From positions 1-45,404 of the forward strand of contig JAEWLQ010000126.1 of NCBI GenBank assembly GCA_023457495.1: 45,404 nt of DNA, written 5' to 3'. The notes below the pieces were generated by a model. The model saw nothing but the letters and a program-made list of their open reading frames with translations. It did not search any database and was not told where the DNA came from. Of the stretch, positions 24,718 to 32,667 are shown piece after piece (the first letter of the stretch is position 1; each line of letters begins with the position of its first letter). Made by a program: the position numbers and the translations under genes. This DNA is from Pseudomonadota bacterium (lineage in GTDB: Bacteria; Pseudomonadota; Gammaproteobacteria; Steroidobacterales; Steroidobacteraceae).

Positions 24718-24815
24718 GGTCGGTGCCGGGTGAGAAAAGACTGAGTTAGTGCGCACGTTGCGGTTACCCACTCTCCTCGGCTACTAACTCAGTCTTTTCT
24801 CACCCGGCACCGACC
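24718..24815. repeat. Palindromic element, copy 2
   Basis: A perfect 33-bp inverted repeat: left arm 24718-24750, right arm 24783-24815, with a 32-base centre. The outer ends are GGTC/GACC and the inner ends GTTAGT/ACTAAC. It fills almost the whole gap between the convergent stops of mgsC (24715) and the response regulator (24818). The centre is related in sequence and equal in length to that of copy 3, so the element is a defined unit and not only two arms. Confidence 0.95.
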
Positions 24816-24817
24816 GC

Positions 24818-25570
24818 CTACATCCCGCGGAAGCGGTGCTGGAATGCGTTGCTGACGGGGAGCACTTCCGCGTGCCCGCGAACGGTGAGGCGCAGCTTGC
24901 CGTCGTCGCCTTTCTCGACGGAGCGGATGGCGGCGACGCGCACGATCGCGCTGCGATGCACCTGCCAGAACGTCTCCGAATCGAGCGCCGGGAGCAGATC
25001 CTTGAGCGGAGTGCGGATGTGCCCCTCGCTGTCGGCGGTCACGACGCGCGTGTACTTGTCCTGCGCCTGGAAGAACAGTACTTCGTCAATGGGGAACATC
25101 TTCACCGAGTTGCCGACGCTCGCGGTGATCCACTTGATTCCCTGCCGGCCCGGCGCGAGCCGCGACTGCACTAAGTCGAGTAGCGCCGCGATGTCGGGAG
25201 CTGCGCCGTGCAGCCGGGCGCGCGTGCGTTCGACGGCGCGGCTCAGCCGCTCGCGCCCGACCGGCTTCAGTAGATAGTCCACCGCGCCCTCGTCGAAGGC
25301 CTTCAGCGCATATTCGTCGAACGCCGTTATGAAGACGACCTGGCATCCTGCGCCCGCCGCGCGTGCGACCTCGAGGCCGCTCACGCCCGGCATGCGGATG
25401 TCGAGGAAGGCCACCTGCGGCCGGTGCTCCGTCAGTGCGTCGAGCGCCGCCAGGCCGTCCGCGCATTCCGCGACGATCTCGAGCTCTGGCCAGACCTCTG
25501 CGAGCAGCGCGCGCAGCTCCTGGCGCTGCGGCAGCTCGTCCTCCGCGATCACGGCGATGGGCCGGGTCAC
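24818..25570 (-). CDS. LytTR-family response regulator
   Basis: A 250-residue regulator: receiver domain (residues 1-120, acidic pocket EDE at 10-12, phosphoacceptor Asp57 in FLDIRMPG, Lys in LLKPVG) followed by a LytTR DNA-binding domain (about 145-250: FPIDEVLFFQAQDKYTRVV, FWQVHRSAIVRV). The start is GTG at 25570, which overlaps the kinase stop by GTGA; a longer open frame runs antisense into the kinase and is not used. It pairs with the LytS-type kinase upstream. The target is probably the cytochrome P460 gene, its own operon, or divergent nap genes, but no binding site is recognised. Confidence 0.9.
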   Translation of the reverse strand: MTRPIAVIAEDELPQRQELRALLAEVWPELEIVAECADGLAALDALTEHRPQVAFLDIRMPGVSGLEVARAAGAGCQVVFITAFDEYALKAFDEGAVDYLLKPVGRERLSRAVERTRARLHGAAPDIAALLDLVQSRLAPGRQGIKWITASVGNSVKMFPIDEVLFFQAQDKYTRVVTADSEGHIRTPLKDLLPALDSETFWQVHRSAIVRVAAIRSVEKGDDGKLRLTVRGHAEVLPVSNAFQHRFRGM

Positions 25571-26799
25571 GTCTGCGCGCTCCGCGGCGGGGGACTCTCG
25601 AGCGGCACGAGGATGCGCGTAAGCACGCCTCCAAAGGCGCGCCCGGCGAGCTCGAACGAGGCGGCGGCGCCGAAGCGCGTGAGCAGCTGCGCACGGACAT
25701 TGGCCAGCCCCGTGCCTTCGCCCATGCCGAGCTCGAGTCCCGCGCCGTCGTCTTCGACGCGCACTTCGAGCTTCTCTCCATCCAGGCGAGCGACGAGCAC
25801 GACGCGTGTCGTACCCGGCTTGGGTTCCACGCCGTGCTTGATCGCGTTTTCGACCAGTGAAATCAGCAGCAGCGGCGGGAAGGGTGCGTCGCGCAGCTCG
25901 GGCGGCAGGTGGATCTCCACCTGCAGTCGATCGCCCATGCGCAGCTTCATCAACTCCAGATAACTCGCGCAGATGTCGAACTGCTCGCCGAGCGTCGATT
26001 GCGCCACTCCGGTCTCCGCGCGCAGCTTCGGCAGCGTCGCGCGCAGGTACTGGGCGAGCGCGTCGATGATCTGCGCGGCCCGATGCGGATCCGTGCCCAC
26101 GAGCGAGCGCACCGAGGCCAGCGTGTTGAACAGGAAATGCGGCTCGACCTGCGCCTGCAGCAGCGTGAGCTTCAGGTCCGCTTCGCTTTTCCGCTGGCCT
26201 AACTGCTCGAGCGCGACCTGCCGCAGATGCCCGGCCCAGCGGCGCCTCTCCGAAAGGTACGCCTGCAATGCGAGTCCGCCGCTCGCGACGAACAGGATCA
26301 GCAGATCCCAGCCGGCGTCGAGCGCCCAGCGCACGCCCGAGTGAAAGTCGGTGACCGTGATGACCGACGGTTCCGAGTGATAGCCGTGGATGGACATGCG
26401 GGCGTCGTGAAACCGATCCGCCCATTCCGCGGACCACAATCCGACCACCATGCCGCAGATCACGGCGAGCAGCAGCAACGCGCCCTCGATCGCGCGCGGC
26501 CAACCGCGATGCCGCACGAATGCGCCGAGCACGGGTCCGGTTCCGACGAGGGCGATGTTCGCGCCGGCGCAGGCCAGTGAAACCACGATCGAGTCCCACA
26601 GGCCGTGAACGAACAGCCCGTGGGAAATCCCGAAGGTGACGCCCGCGAGCGCGCCGACGGATCCGAAGATCAAGGTACGACGCCAGGCCCAGGGCCAGCT
26701 GAACGCCGCGTACTTCTGATAGAACTGGATGAACGCGGATTCGCCCGCGACCATGTCGGGCGGCAGTGGCCGGTTCAGCGAGTGCGATGGCTCGTGCAT
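25567..26799 (-). CDS. LytS/AlgZ-type sensor histidine kinase
   Basis: A 410-residue kinase with four hydrophobic segments in about the first 170 residues (for example SVGALAGVTFGISHGLFV and ALLLLAVICGMVVGLW), a fifth one reaching LQAYLSER, and a His_kinase (PF06580-type) core with QVEPHFLFNTLASVRSLV holding the phosphorylated His, then HATPase_c with SLVENAIKHG and DDGAGL. The ATG at 26799 is preferred because AGGA lies 11 bases upstream; a GTG at 26808 is too close to it. The gene starts 19 bases after the cytochrome P460 gene stop and overlaps its response regulator by four bases, so the three probably form one operon. Confidence 0.88.
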   Translation of the reverse strand: MHEPSHSLNRPLPPDMVAGESAFIQFYQKYAAFSWPWAWRRTLIFGSVGALAGVTFGISHGLFVHGLWDSIVVSLACAGANIALVGTGPVLGAFVRHRGWPRAIEGALLLLAVICGMVVGLWSAEWADRFHDARMSIHGYHSEPSVITVTDFHSGVRWALDAGWDLLILFVASGGLALQAYLSERRRWAGHLRQVALEQLGQRKSEADLKLTLLQAQVEPHFLFNTLASVRSLVGTDPHRAAQIIDALAQYLRATLPKLRAETGVAQSTLGEQFDICASYLELMKLRMGDRLQVEIHLPPELRDAPFPPLLLISLVENAIKHGVEPKPGTTRVVLVARLDGEKLEVRVEDDGAGLELGMGEGTGLANVRAQLLTRFGAAASFELAGRAFGGVLTRILVPLESPPPRSAQT

Positions 26800-26818
26800 C
26801 AGTCCCACATCCTAACTC

Positions 26819-27421
26819 TCAGCGGATGTCGATGCCTCGCGAAGCCTTCTCCAGGGCTTCCTTGGGCAGGTGCGCTCGCAGCGTCGGATAGAACTGCGCG
26901 AAAGTGCCCTGGAACGCGCCGTGAGTCTTGTGACAGCTTACGCATCCATTGCCCGGCGGCAGGGGCTTTCCCGTCTTCGAGTCGGCGTCGAACATGTAAA
27001 ACGTGTGTCCATCGCGGGATGCAGGATCGATGAGATGGATTTCGTAGTTGGTCAGGTTCGCCTGGGTGAATCCGTTCTGGTTCACCGAGCGAGGCTGCAC
27101 GTCGGTGTCGTAGAACTGGAGCACGAACATCGAGCCCGGCGCATAACTACCGCGCTCGAGGAGGTGCCGATAGGCGTTCGGTTCCATGAGCACCACCTGG
27201 AACTGCCCGGGCCGCGCGGCGTTGAACGATCCCGGGTTGTAACCCATGCCGAGCGATGTGCCGACGAACACCCAGCGTTCGAGGTCCGTGGGTTTCTCGA
27301 GCTTTCCGTCGCGCGTGAGGCGCGCGACGTCGAGCGATTCGTTCGCGGGCGCGGCTGCCGCCAGGAATCCCGTGCACGCCGCGGCCGCCGCGATCGCGAG
27401 CATCCGATGAGAGCGTTTCAT
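26819..27421 (-). CDS. Cytochrome P460-family c-type cytochrome
   Basis: A 200-residue exported protein: Sec signal (residues 1-26), then the cytochrome P460 domain (LERWVFVGTSLGMGYNPG, MFVLQFYDT) and a single C-terminal heme-binding motif CVSCH (160-164) in GNGCVSCHKTHGAF. Characterised P460 cytochromes oxidise hydroxylamine and NO using a heme cross-linked to a Lys; family members with this motif are often of unknown activity. Divergent from the nap operon and upstream of a two-component pair, it may respond to or detoxify nitrogen intermediates. That link is inferred from position only. Confidence 0.8.
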   Translation of the reverse strand: MKRSHRMLAIAAAAACTGFLAAAAPANESLDVARLTRDGKLEKPTDLERWVFVGTSLGMGYNPGSFNAARPGQFQVVLMEPNAYRHLLERGSYAPGSMFVLQFYDTDVQPRSVNQNGFTQANLTNYEIHLIDPASRDGHTFYMFDADSKTGKPLPPGNGCVSCHKTHGAFQGTFAQFYPTLRAHLPKEALEKASRGIDIR

Positions 27422-27676
27422 GTCGTTGCCTCCGTGTGGGGTACGAAAGCAACTTAGCGGTGACCGTGGCGCTCTTTCCGGACCATGCGACGAAACCCCG
27501 CGTCAGCCGGATGGCATGGGTCAGGTACGCGACGAATCCGCGGAGCGCCTTCGTAGATAGACGGCCCGAAGAAGGTGAACGGCCCCGTGCGCTCCCGTGT
27601 AGGCAAAACACCCAATGGCGCATCCGGGATACTCCCCATTCCCTTTTGGGTGGAGTCGCGCCTATATTCCGAGGTC
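27422..27676. other. Divergent intergenic region between cytochrome P460 and nap genes
   Basis: These 255 bases hold no credible gene. They contain a GTAGATAG octamer (27553-27560), an imperfect dyad ACTCC...CCC-TTTT-GGG...GGAGT at 27631-27656, and TATATT at 27663-27668, only eight bases before the napE ATG and hence too close for a normal leader. No FNR-type TTGAT-N4-ATCAA site is visible. The dyad is the best candidate for a nap regulatory site. Confidence 0.4.
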
Positions 27677-27853
27677 ATGGGTGGGGAGCCAACGTCACAG
27701 GCGCGGGCGGAGCGGAGGGCTGAGTTAGGCGCCTTCGGCTTCCTCGCATTCATTCTCGCGCCGATCCTCGCGATCCTCATCGTGGCGGGATACGGCTTCC
27801 TGGTCTGGATCTGGCAGATGATCGCCGGGCCTCCGGGACCTCCTCCGCCATGA
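27677..27853 (+). CDS. napE: NapE small membrane protein of the periplasmic nitrate reductase operon
   Basis: A 58-residue protein started at the ATG at 27677 (GAGG four bases upstream). A charged N-terminus (SQARAERRAEL) precedes one long membrane helix (about 17-46: GAFGFLAFILAPILAILIVA, then GYGFLVWIWQMI) and a Pro-rich tail. NapE has this size and layout; its role in nitrate reduction is not known. The upstream in-frame extension to 27575 is not family-like. The stop overlaps the napD start (ATGA at 27850-27853). Confidence 0.85.
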   Translation: MGGEPTSQARAERRAELGAFGFLAFILAPILAILIVAGYGFLVWIWQMIAGPPGPPPP

Positions 27854-28101
27854 CCGAGCTGCACATCGCAAGCTTCATCGTAAGGGCGCGCGCGGATGCC
27901 GCGGCCGAGGTCGCCCGGCGCATCACGAGCCTCGAGGGAGCGGAGGTCCACGCGGTGGAGGGCGGCAAGATCATCGTCGTCGTCGAGGCGCCGAGCGAGC
28001 ACGGACTCGCGGACCGCATGGACGACCTGCGCGAGCTGCCGGACGTGCTCATGGTCAATCTCGTTTATCACCATGCCGACAGCCAGCCGGAACTCGAATG
28101 A
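27850..28101 (+). CDS. napD: NapD chaperone for the NapA signal peptide
   Basis: An 83-residue cytoplasmic protein with the NapD ferredoxin-like fold pattern: LHIASFIVRARADAAAEV, then LEGAEVHAVEGGKIIVVVEA and a C-terminal LPDVLMVNLVYHHAD. NapD binds the twin-arginine signal of NapA and holds it back until cofactor insertion is complete. It overlaps napE by four bases and napA by four bases (ATGA at 28098-28101), placing it directly before its client. Confidence 0.9.
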   Translation: MTELHIASFIVRARADAAAEVARRITSLEGAEVHAVEGGKIIVVVEAPSEHGLADRMDDLRELPDVLMVNLVYHHADSQPELE

Positions 28102-30593
28102 GCAACTCACGCCGCGATTTCATCAAGCACACCGCCGCCGCGACCGCCGCCGCCGCCGCCGGCATTTCGCTGCCCGCGCAAGGCCAGAGCTTCGTCACGG
28201 ATCGCGCGGTCACCGAACTCAAGTGGTCGAAGGCGCCGTGTCGCTTCTGCGGCACCGGTTGCGGGGTCAATGTCGCCGTGAGATCCGGCCGGGTGGTCGC
28301 GACGCATGGTGACGTGCACGCGCCGGTCAATCGCGGTCTCAACTGCGTGAAGGGTTATTTCCTCTCGAAAGTGCTGTACGGCACGGACCGCCTCACGCAG
28401 CCCTTGCTACGCAAGACCAACGGCAAATACGACAAACACGGCGAGTTCGAGCCCGTCTCCTGGGACGAGGCCTTCGACGTGATGGCCGAGAAATTCAAGA
28501 AGGCGCTGAAGGAGAAGGGCCCCACGTCGGTGGGCATGTTCGGCTCGGGGCAGTGGACCATCTGGGAAGGCTACGCGGCGAACAAACTATTCAAGGCGGG
28601 CTTTCGCACCAACAACCTCGATCCCAACGCGCGGCACTGCATGGCCTCCGCCGCGTACGGCTTCATGCGCACCTTCGGCATGGACGAGCCGATGGGCTGC
28701 TACGACGACATCGAGGCGGCGGACGCGTTCGTGCTCTGGGGCTCGAACATGGCGGAGATGCATCCGATCCTCTGGACGCGCGTCACCGACCGCCGGCTGT
28801 CTTCGCCGCGCGTGCGCGTCGCGGTGCTGTCGGTGTTCGAGCACCGCTCGTTCGAGCTCGCGGACATCCCGATCATCTTCCGGCCGCAGACCGACCTCGT
28901 CATCCTCAACTTCATCGCGAACTACATCATCACGAAGGGGCTGGTGAAGCGCGATTTCATCACGCGCCACACCGCGTTCAAACGCGGCAACACCGACATC
29001 GGCTATGGCCTGCGCCCCGAGCATCCGCTCGAACAGGCGGCTGACAATGCCAACGACCCTGGCGGCTCGCAGCCGATGACCTTCGAGGAATTCGCGGCCT
29101 TCGTGAAGCCGTACACGCTCGAGCACACCGTGAAGATCACGGGCGTCGACCGCGGCTGGCTCGAGCAGCTCGCCGAGCTCTACGCCGATCCCAAGATCAA
29201 GGTGATGTCGTTCTGGACGATGGGCTTCAACCAGCACACGCGTGGCGTGTGGGCCAACAACCTCGTCTACAACATCCATCTGCTCACGGGAAAGATCTCG
29301 ACCCCGGGCAGCAGCCCGTTTTCGCTGACGGGCCAGCCGTCGGCCTGCGGCACGGCGCGCGAGGTGGGGACGTTCAGTCATCGCCTGCCCGCGGACATGC
29401 TGGTGACCAATCCCGAGCACCGCAAACACACCGAAGAGATCTGGAAAGTGCCGCACGGCACGATCCACGACAAGAACGGCTTCCACGCGGTGGAACAGAA
29501 CCGGATGCTGCGCGACGGCAAGCTCAACGCCTACTGGGTGCAGGTGAACAACAACCTGCAGGCCGGGCCCAACATCAACGAGGAAGCGCTGCCGGGCTAC
29601 CGCAACCCCGAGAATTTCATCGTGGTGTCGGATGCCTATCCCACCGTCACCGCGCAGGCAGCGGATCTCATCCTGCCCAGCGCGATGTGGGTGGAGAAGG
29701 AGGGCGCGTACGGCAACGCGGAGCGGCGCACGCAGTTCTGGCGCCAGCTCGTGAACGCGCCGGGCGAGGCGCGTTCGGACCTCTGGCAACTCATGGAATT
29801 CTCGAAACGCTTCAAGACCGACGAGGTCTGGCCGGCCGAACTACTGGCGCAGAATCCGACCTACCGGGGCAAGACGCTGTTCGAGGTGCTGTTCGCGAAC
29901 GGCGTTGCCAACAAGTTCCCGCTGTCCGACCTGCCGGCCGATTACGAGAACCACGAGTCGCGCGCCTTCGGCTTCTACGTGCAGAAGGGCTTGTTCGAGG
30001 AATACGCGCAGTTCGGCCGTGGACATGGCCACGATCTCGCGCCGTTCGACCTGTATCACCAGGAGCGCGGGCTGCGCTGGCCGGTGGTGGATCGCCGCGA
30101 GACGCGCTGGCGCTACCGCGAAGGCTACGATCCCTACGTGAAGAAGGGCGAGGGCTTTCGTTTCTACGGCAACAAGGATGGCCGCGCCGTCATCTGGGCG
30201 CTGCCGTACGAGCCGCCGCCCGAGGCGCCCGATGCCGAGTACGACCTGTGGCTATCTACCGGCCGGGTGCTCGAGCACTGGCATTCCGGTTCGATGACCA
30301 TGCGTATTCCGGAGCTCTACAAGGCCTTCCCGAGCGCGGTGATCTTCATGCATCCCAACGACGCCGAGGCACGCGGTCTGCGGCGCGGACAGGAAGCGCG
30401 CGTCATTTCGCGGCGCGGCGAGGTGCGCGTGCGCGTGGAAACCCGCGGCCGCGACCGGCCGCCGCGCGGGCTCATCTTCGTGCCGTGGTTCGACGCCAGT
30501 GTGCTCATCAACAAGGTGACGCTCGATGCGACCGATCCGATCTCCAAGCAGGCGGACTTCAAGAAATGCGCCGTGAAAGTGGTGAAGGCATGA
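28098..30593 (+). CDS. napA: Periplasmic nitrate reductase catalytic subunit NapA
   Basis: An 831-residue molybdoenzyme of normal NapA length that reduces nitrate to nitrite in the periplasm. A twin-arginine signal (SRRDFIKH, residues 4-11, followed by an Ala-rich stretch) is followed by the 4Fe-4S site Cys48, Cys51, Cys55, Cys83 and the Mo-ligand Cys181 in DPNARHCMAS, with bis-MGD binding regions through the rest (TMGFNQHTRGVWANNLVYNI, SDAYPTVTAQAADLILP). The C-terminal domain has LEHWHSGSMTMRIPEL, typical of NapA. It is coupled to napD and napB by ATGA overlaps. All expected cofactor residues are present, so it should be active. Confidence 0.96.
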   Translation: MSNSRRDFIKHTAAATAAAAAGISLPAQGQSFVTDRAVTELKWSKAPCRFCGTGCGVNVAVRSGRVVATHGDVHAPVNRGLNCVKGYFLSKVLYGTDRLTQPLLRKTNGKYDKHGEFEPVSWDEAFDVMAEKFKKALKEKGPTSVGMFGSGQWTIWEGYAANKLFKAGFRTNNLDPNARHCMASAAYGFMRTFGMDEPMGCYDDIEAADAFVLWGSNMAEMHPILWTRVTDRRLSSPRVRVAVLSVFEHRSFELADIPIIFRPQTDLVILNFIANYIITKGLVKRDFITRHTAFKRGNTDIGYGLRPEHPLEQAADNANDPGGSQPMTFEEFAAFVKPYTLEHTVKITGVDRGWLEQLAELYADPKIKVMSFWTMGFNQHTRGVWANNLVYNIHLLTGKISTPGSSPFSLTGQPSACGTAREVGTFSHRLPADMLVTNPEHRKHTEEIWKVPHGTIHDKNGFHAVEQNRMLRDGKLNAYWVQVNNNLQAGPNINEEALPGYRNPENFIVVSDAYPTVTAQAADLILPSAMWVEKEGAYGNAERRTQFWRQLVNAPGEARSDLWQLMEFSKRFKTDEVWPAELLAQNPTYRGKTLFEVLFANGVANKFPLSDLPADYENHESRAFGFYVQKGLFEEYAQFGRGHGHDLAPFDLYHQERGLRWPVVDRRETRWRYREGYDPYVKKGEGFRFYGNKDGRAVIWALPYEPPPEAPDAEYDLWLSTGRVLEHWHSGSMTMRIPELYKAFPSAVIFMHPNDAEARGLRRGQEARVISRRGEVRVRVETRGRDRPPRGLIFVPWFDASVLINKVTLDATDPISKQADFKKCAVKVVKA

Positions 30594-31108
30594 GCCGGGT
30601 GCGTGTGCGCGCCATCGCGCTGCTGGTCATCATTCCCCTGGTCGTCATGCCGCTGGTGCTCTTCGGCCAGGACCCGACGGCCGATGCGCCGGTGCCGCTG
30701 CCGGGCGAGCCGCAGTCCATCGATGCGCTGCGCCGCGGAATTCCGCTGGACAAGGAGGCCGCGCCGCTGCCGATGGCGCGCGTCGAGAACACGGATCTCA
30801 AGCGCAAGCGCGCCTATCCAGACCAGCCGCCGACCATCCCGCACGCCATCGATGGCTACCAGGTCGACAAGAACTCCAACCGCTGCATGTTGTGCCATTC
30901 GCGCGCGAACGCGGCCAACTTCCAGGCGCCGATGGTCAGCGTGACGCACTTCCTCGATCGCGACGGGCAGGTGCTCGCCTCCGTTTCGCCGCGGCGCTAC
31001 TTCTGCAACCAGTGCCACGTGGTGCAGACGGATGCGCGGCCGCTGGTGGAGAGCGGTTTCCGCGACGTCGACGAGCTGATGTCCGAAGAAGCGGCGAAGA
31101 GGCGCTGA
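30590..31108 (+). CDS. napB: NapB diheme cytochrome c, electron-transfer subunit
   Basis: A 172-residue protein with an N-terminal signal/hydrophobic segment (residues 6-26) and two CxxCH heme motifs, CMLCH (99-103) and CNQCH (139-143), the standard NapB pattern. The mature protein contains IPHAIDGYQVDKNSNRCMLC and ends in a charged helix. NapB receives electrons from NapC and passes them to the Fe-S cluster of NapA. The start at 30590 overlaps the napA stop by four bases; longer upstream readings lie antisense or out of frame in napA. napC follows after one base. Confidence 0.94.
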   Translation: MSRVRVRAIALLVIIPLVVMPLVLFGQDPTADAPVPLPGEPQSIDALRRGIPLDKEAAPLPMARVENTDLKRKRAYPDQPPTIPHAIDGYQVDKNSNRCMLCHSRANAANFQAPMVSVTHFLDRDGQVLASVSPRRYFCNQCHVVQTDARPLVESGFRDVDELMSEEAAKRR

Positions 31109-31109
31109 C

Positions 31110-31703
31110 GTGCGCCTGCCCGCGTTCATCACGCGCTTCTGGAACACGTTGTCGAGGCCGAGCCGGCACCTGAGTCTCGGCGTCCTCACCGTGGGCGGCT
31201 TCGTCGGCGGCGTGCTCTTCTGGGGCGGTTTCAACACGGCGCTCGAGGCGACGAACACCGAGCAGTTCTGCGTGAGCTGCCACGAGATGCGCAACAACGT
31301 GTTCGAGGAGCTCAAGTCGACCATCCACTATACGAACCGTTCCGGCGTGCGCGCGACCTGCCCGGACTGCCACGTGCCGCACCAGTGGACCGACAAAATC
31401 GCGCGCAAGATGCAGGCGTCGAAGGAGGTCTGGGGCAAGATCTTCCGCACGATCGATACGCGCGAGAAATTCCTGGACGAGCGGCGCGCGCTGGCCGAGC
31501 ACGAGTGGGCGCGCCTCAAGGCCAATGATTCACTCGAATGCCGCAACTGCCACGAGTTCGGCTACATGGACCTCACGCGCCAGAGCCGCCGGGCAGCCTC
31601 GATCCACGAGCGCTGGCTGCTCTCTGGCGAGAAAACCTGCATCGACTGCCACAAAGGCATCGCCCACCGCCTCCCCGACATGACCGATGTCCCGCAGGGG
31701 TAG
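31110..31703 (+). CDS. napC: NapC tetraheme quinol dehydrogenase
   Basis: A 197-residue NapC/NirT-type membrane cytochrome that oxidises quinol and feeds NapAB. One N-terminal helix (about 21-43) is followed by four CxxCH motifs: CVSCH (54-58), CPDCH (84-88), CRNCH (144-148) and CIDCH (177-181). Family distal ligands are present as His residues in the TIHYTNRSG and HEWARL stretches. It starts with GTG at 31110, one base after napB. With no napF, napG or napH in the operon, NapC is the only visible electron entry point. Confidence 0.94.
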   Translation: MRLPAFITRFWNTLSRPSRHLSLGVLTVGGFVGGVLFWGGFNTALEATNTEQFCVSCHEMRNNVFEELKSTIHYTNRSGVRATCPDCHVPHQWTDKIARKMQASKEVWGKIFRTIDTREKFLDERRALAEHEWARLKANDSLECRNCHEFGYMDLTRQSRRAASIHERWLLSGEKTCIDCHKGIAHRLPDMTDVPQG

Positions 31704-31708
31704 GTGGG

Positions 31709-31806
31709 GGTAGGTGCCGGGTGAGAAAAGACTGAGTTAGTGGACACGTCGCAATTCCCCACCGTCATCGGCTACTAACTCAGTCTTTTCTCACCCGGCA
31801 CCTACC
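31709..31806. repeat. Palindromic element, copy 3
   Basis: A perfect 33-bp inverted repeat: left arm 31709-31741, right arm 31774-31806, centre 32 bases. It is almost identical to copy 2, but the fourth outer base pair is changed on both sides (GGTA/TACC instead of GGTC/GACC), a compensatory substitution. The centres of copies 2 and 3 share about two thirds of positions, including a terminal TCGGCT. It lies in the convergent gap between napC and copB. Confidence 0.95.
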
Positions 31807-31818
31807 TCGGCACCGACC

Positions 31819-32667
31819 TCAGAACCAGGCGCTCACGCCGGCGCGCAACGCGAACTCGGAAGTGTCCTCGCCCGCCGCGCGCGCCAGGTCCGCGCTCTCG
31901 CCGAAGCGCCATTCCCAGCCGACGCCGATGTAGGGCGCGAAGTGGCTCGTGATGTCGTAGCGCAGCCGCAGGGAAAACTCCGCGCCGGATAATCCTGAGC
32001 CGATCAGCCGCTCCGGGTCGTTCTTGCCGAAGGCGGCGATCTCGAGCTGGGGCTGCAGTACGAGCTGCTGCGTGATGAGCACGTCGACCTCGGTGGCGAG
32101 GCGCAGCGCCGTGCGGCCGGACTCGCCCACATAGGCGATGAGATCGGTTTCGAAGAAGCCGGGCGCGAGTCCCGCGATGCCGAGCGCCGCCCAGGTGCGC
32201 GTGGGTCCGCTGCCACTGTCCTGGCGTACGCCGACCCGCGTGCTCCACCAGCGGCTCATCACGCGATCCCAGGCGAGCTCGCTGCGCGCCGCGTCCGTGT
32301 CGCCGCCCGACCGGGCACCCTCGGATTCCAGCCAGATCTTGTGGACGTCGCCGCCGTACCACGCGGACGCCTCCCATTCGAAAACATCTCCGTCGTCGGC
32401 GTCGACCCATTCGATCCGATCGAACATGACCTTGCCGAACCGCGCGCGGTCATCCATGCCCATCATCCGCGCCATCTCGCGATAGGTCATGTCGTGGCTA
32501 ACGTGTGACTGCGGCGCATCCGGCGCCACGTGTTCACGTTCACTCTCGGTCGGCGCATCCGCCGCGGGATGCTCGTGCTGCTCGTGCTGCTTGTGTTGCT
32601 CGTGCTGCGCCGAAACGCCAGCCGACATCAGCAACGCGATCGCGGCCCACGTCAACGGCGACCTCAC
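31819..32667 (-). CDS. copB: Copper resistance protein B (outer-membrane type)
   Basis: A 282-residue CopB/PcoB-family protein. It starts with GTG at 32667, which overlaps the multicopper oxidase stop (GTGA). A signal peptide (to about residue 21, GVSAQ) is followed by a His-rich segment HEQHKQHEQHEHP, encoded by short tandem repeats at about 32567-32610, likely to bind copper. The C-terminal part has the family's beta-barrel-like strands (FEWEASAWYGGDVHKIWLE, RWWSTRVGVRQD, YDITSHFAPYIGVGWEWRFG). It is last in the copper operon; the product is thought to sequester or export copper at the outer membrane together with the oxidase. Confidence 0.9.
   Translation of the reverse strand: MRSPLTWAAIALLMSAGVSAQHEQHKQHEQHEHPAADAPTESEREHVAPDAPQSHVSHDMTYREMARMMGMDDRARFGKVMFDRIEWVDADDGDVFEWEASAWYGGDVHKIWLESEGARSGGDTDAARSELAWDRVMSRWWSTRVGVRQDSGSGPTRTWAALGIAGLAPGFFETDLIAYVGESGRTALRLATEVDVLITQQLVLQPQLEIAAFGKNDPERLIGSGLSGAEFSLRLRYDITSHFAPYIGVGWEWRFGESADLARAAGEDTSEFALRAGVSAWF

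Noticed and set aside
24818..26599. 593-residue version of the LytTR response regulator
   Set aside because: The N-terminal half is an out-of-frame reading of the kinase gene. The GTG at 25570 overlapping the kinase stop gives the normal receiver N-terminus.
27631..27668. Dyad plus TATATT as the nap promoter
   Set aside because: TATATT ends eight bases before the napE ATG, which would leave no leader, and no -35 element is at the right distance. Kept only as a candidate regulatory dyad.
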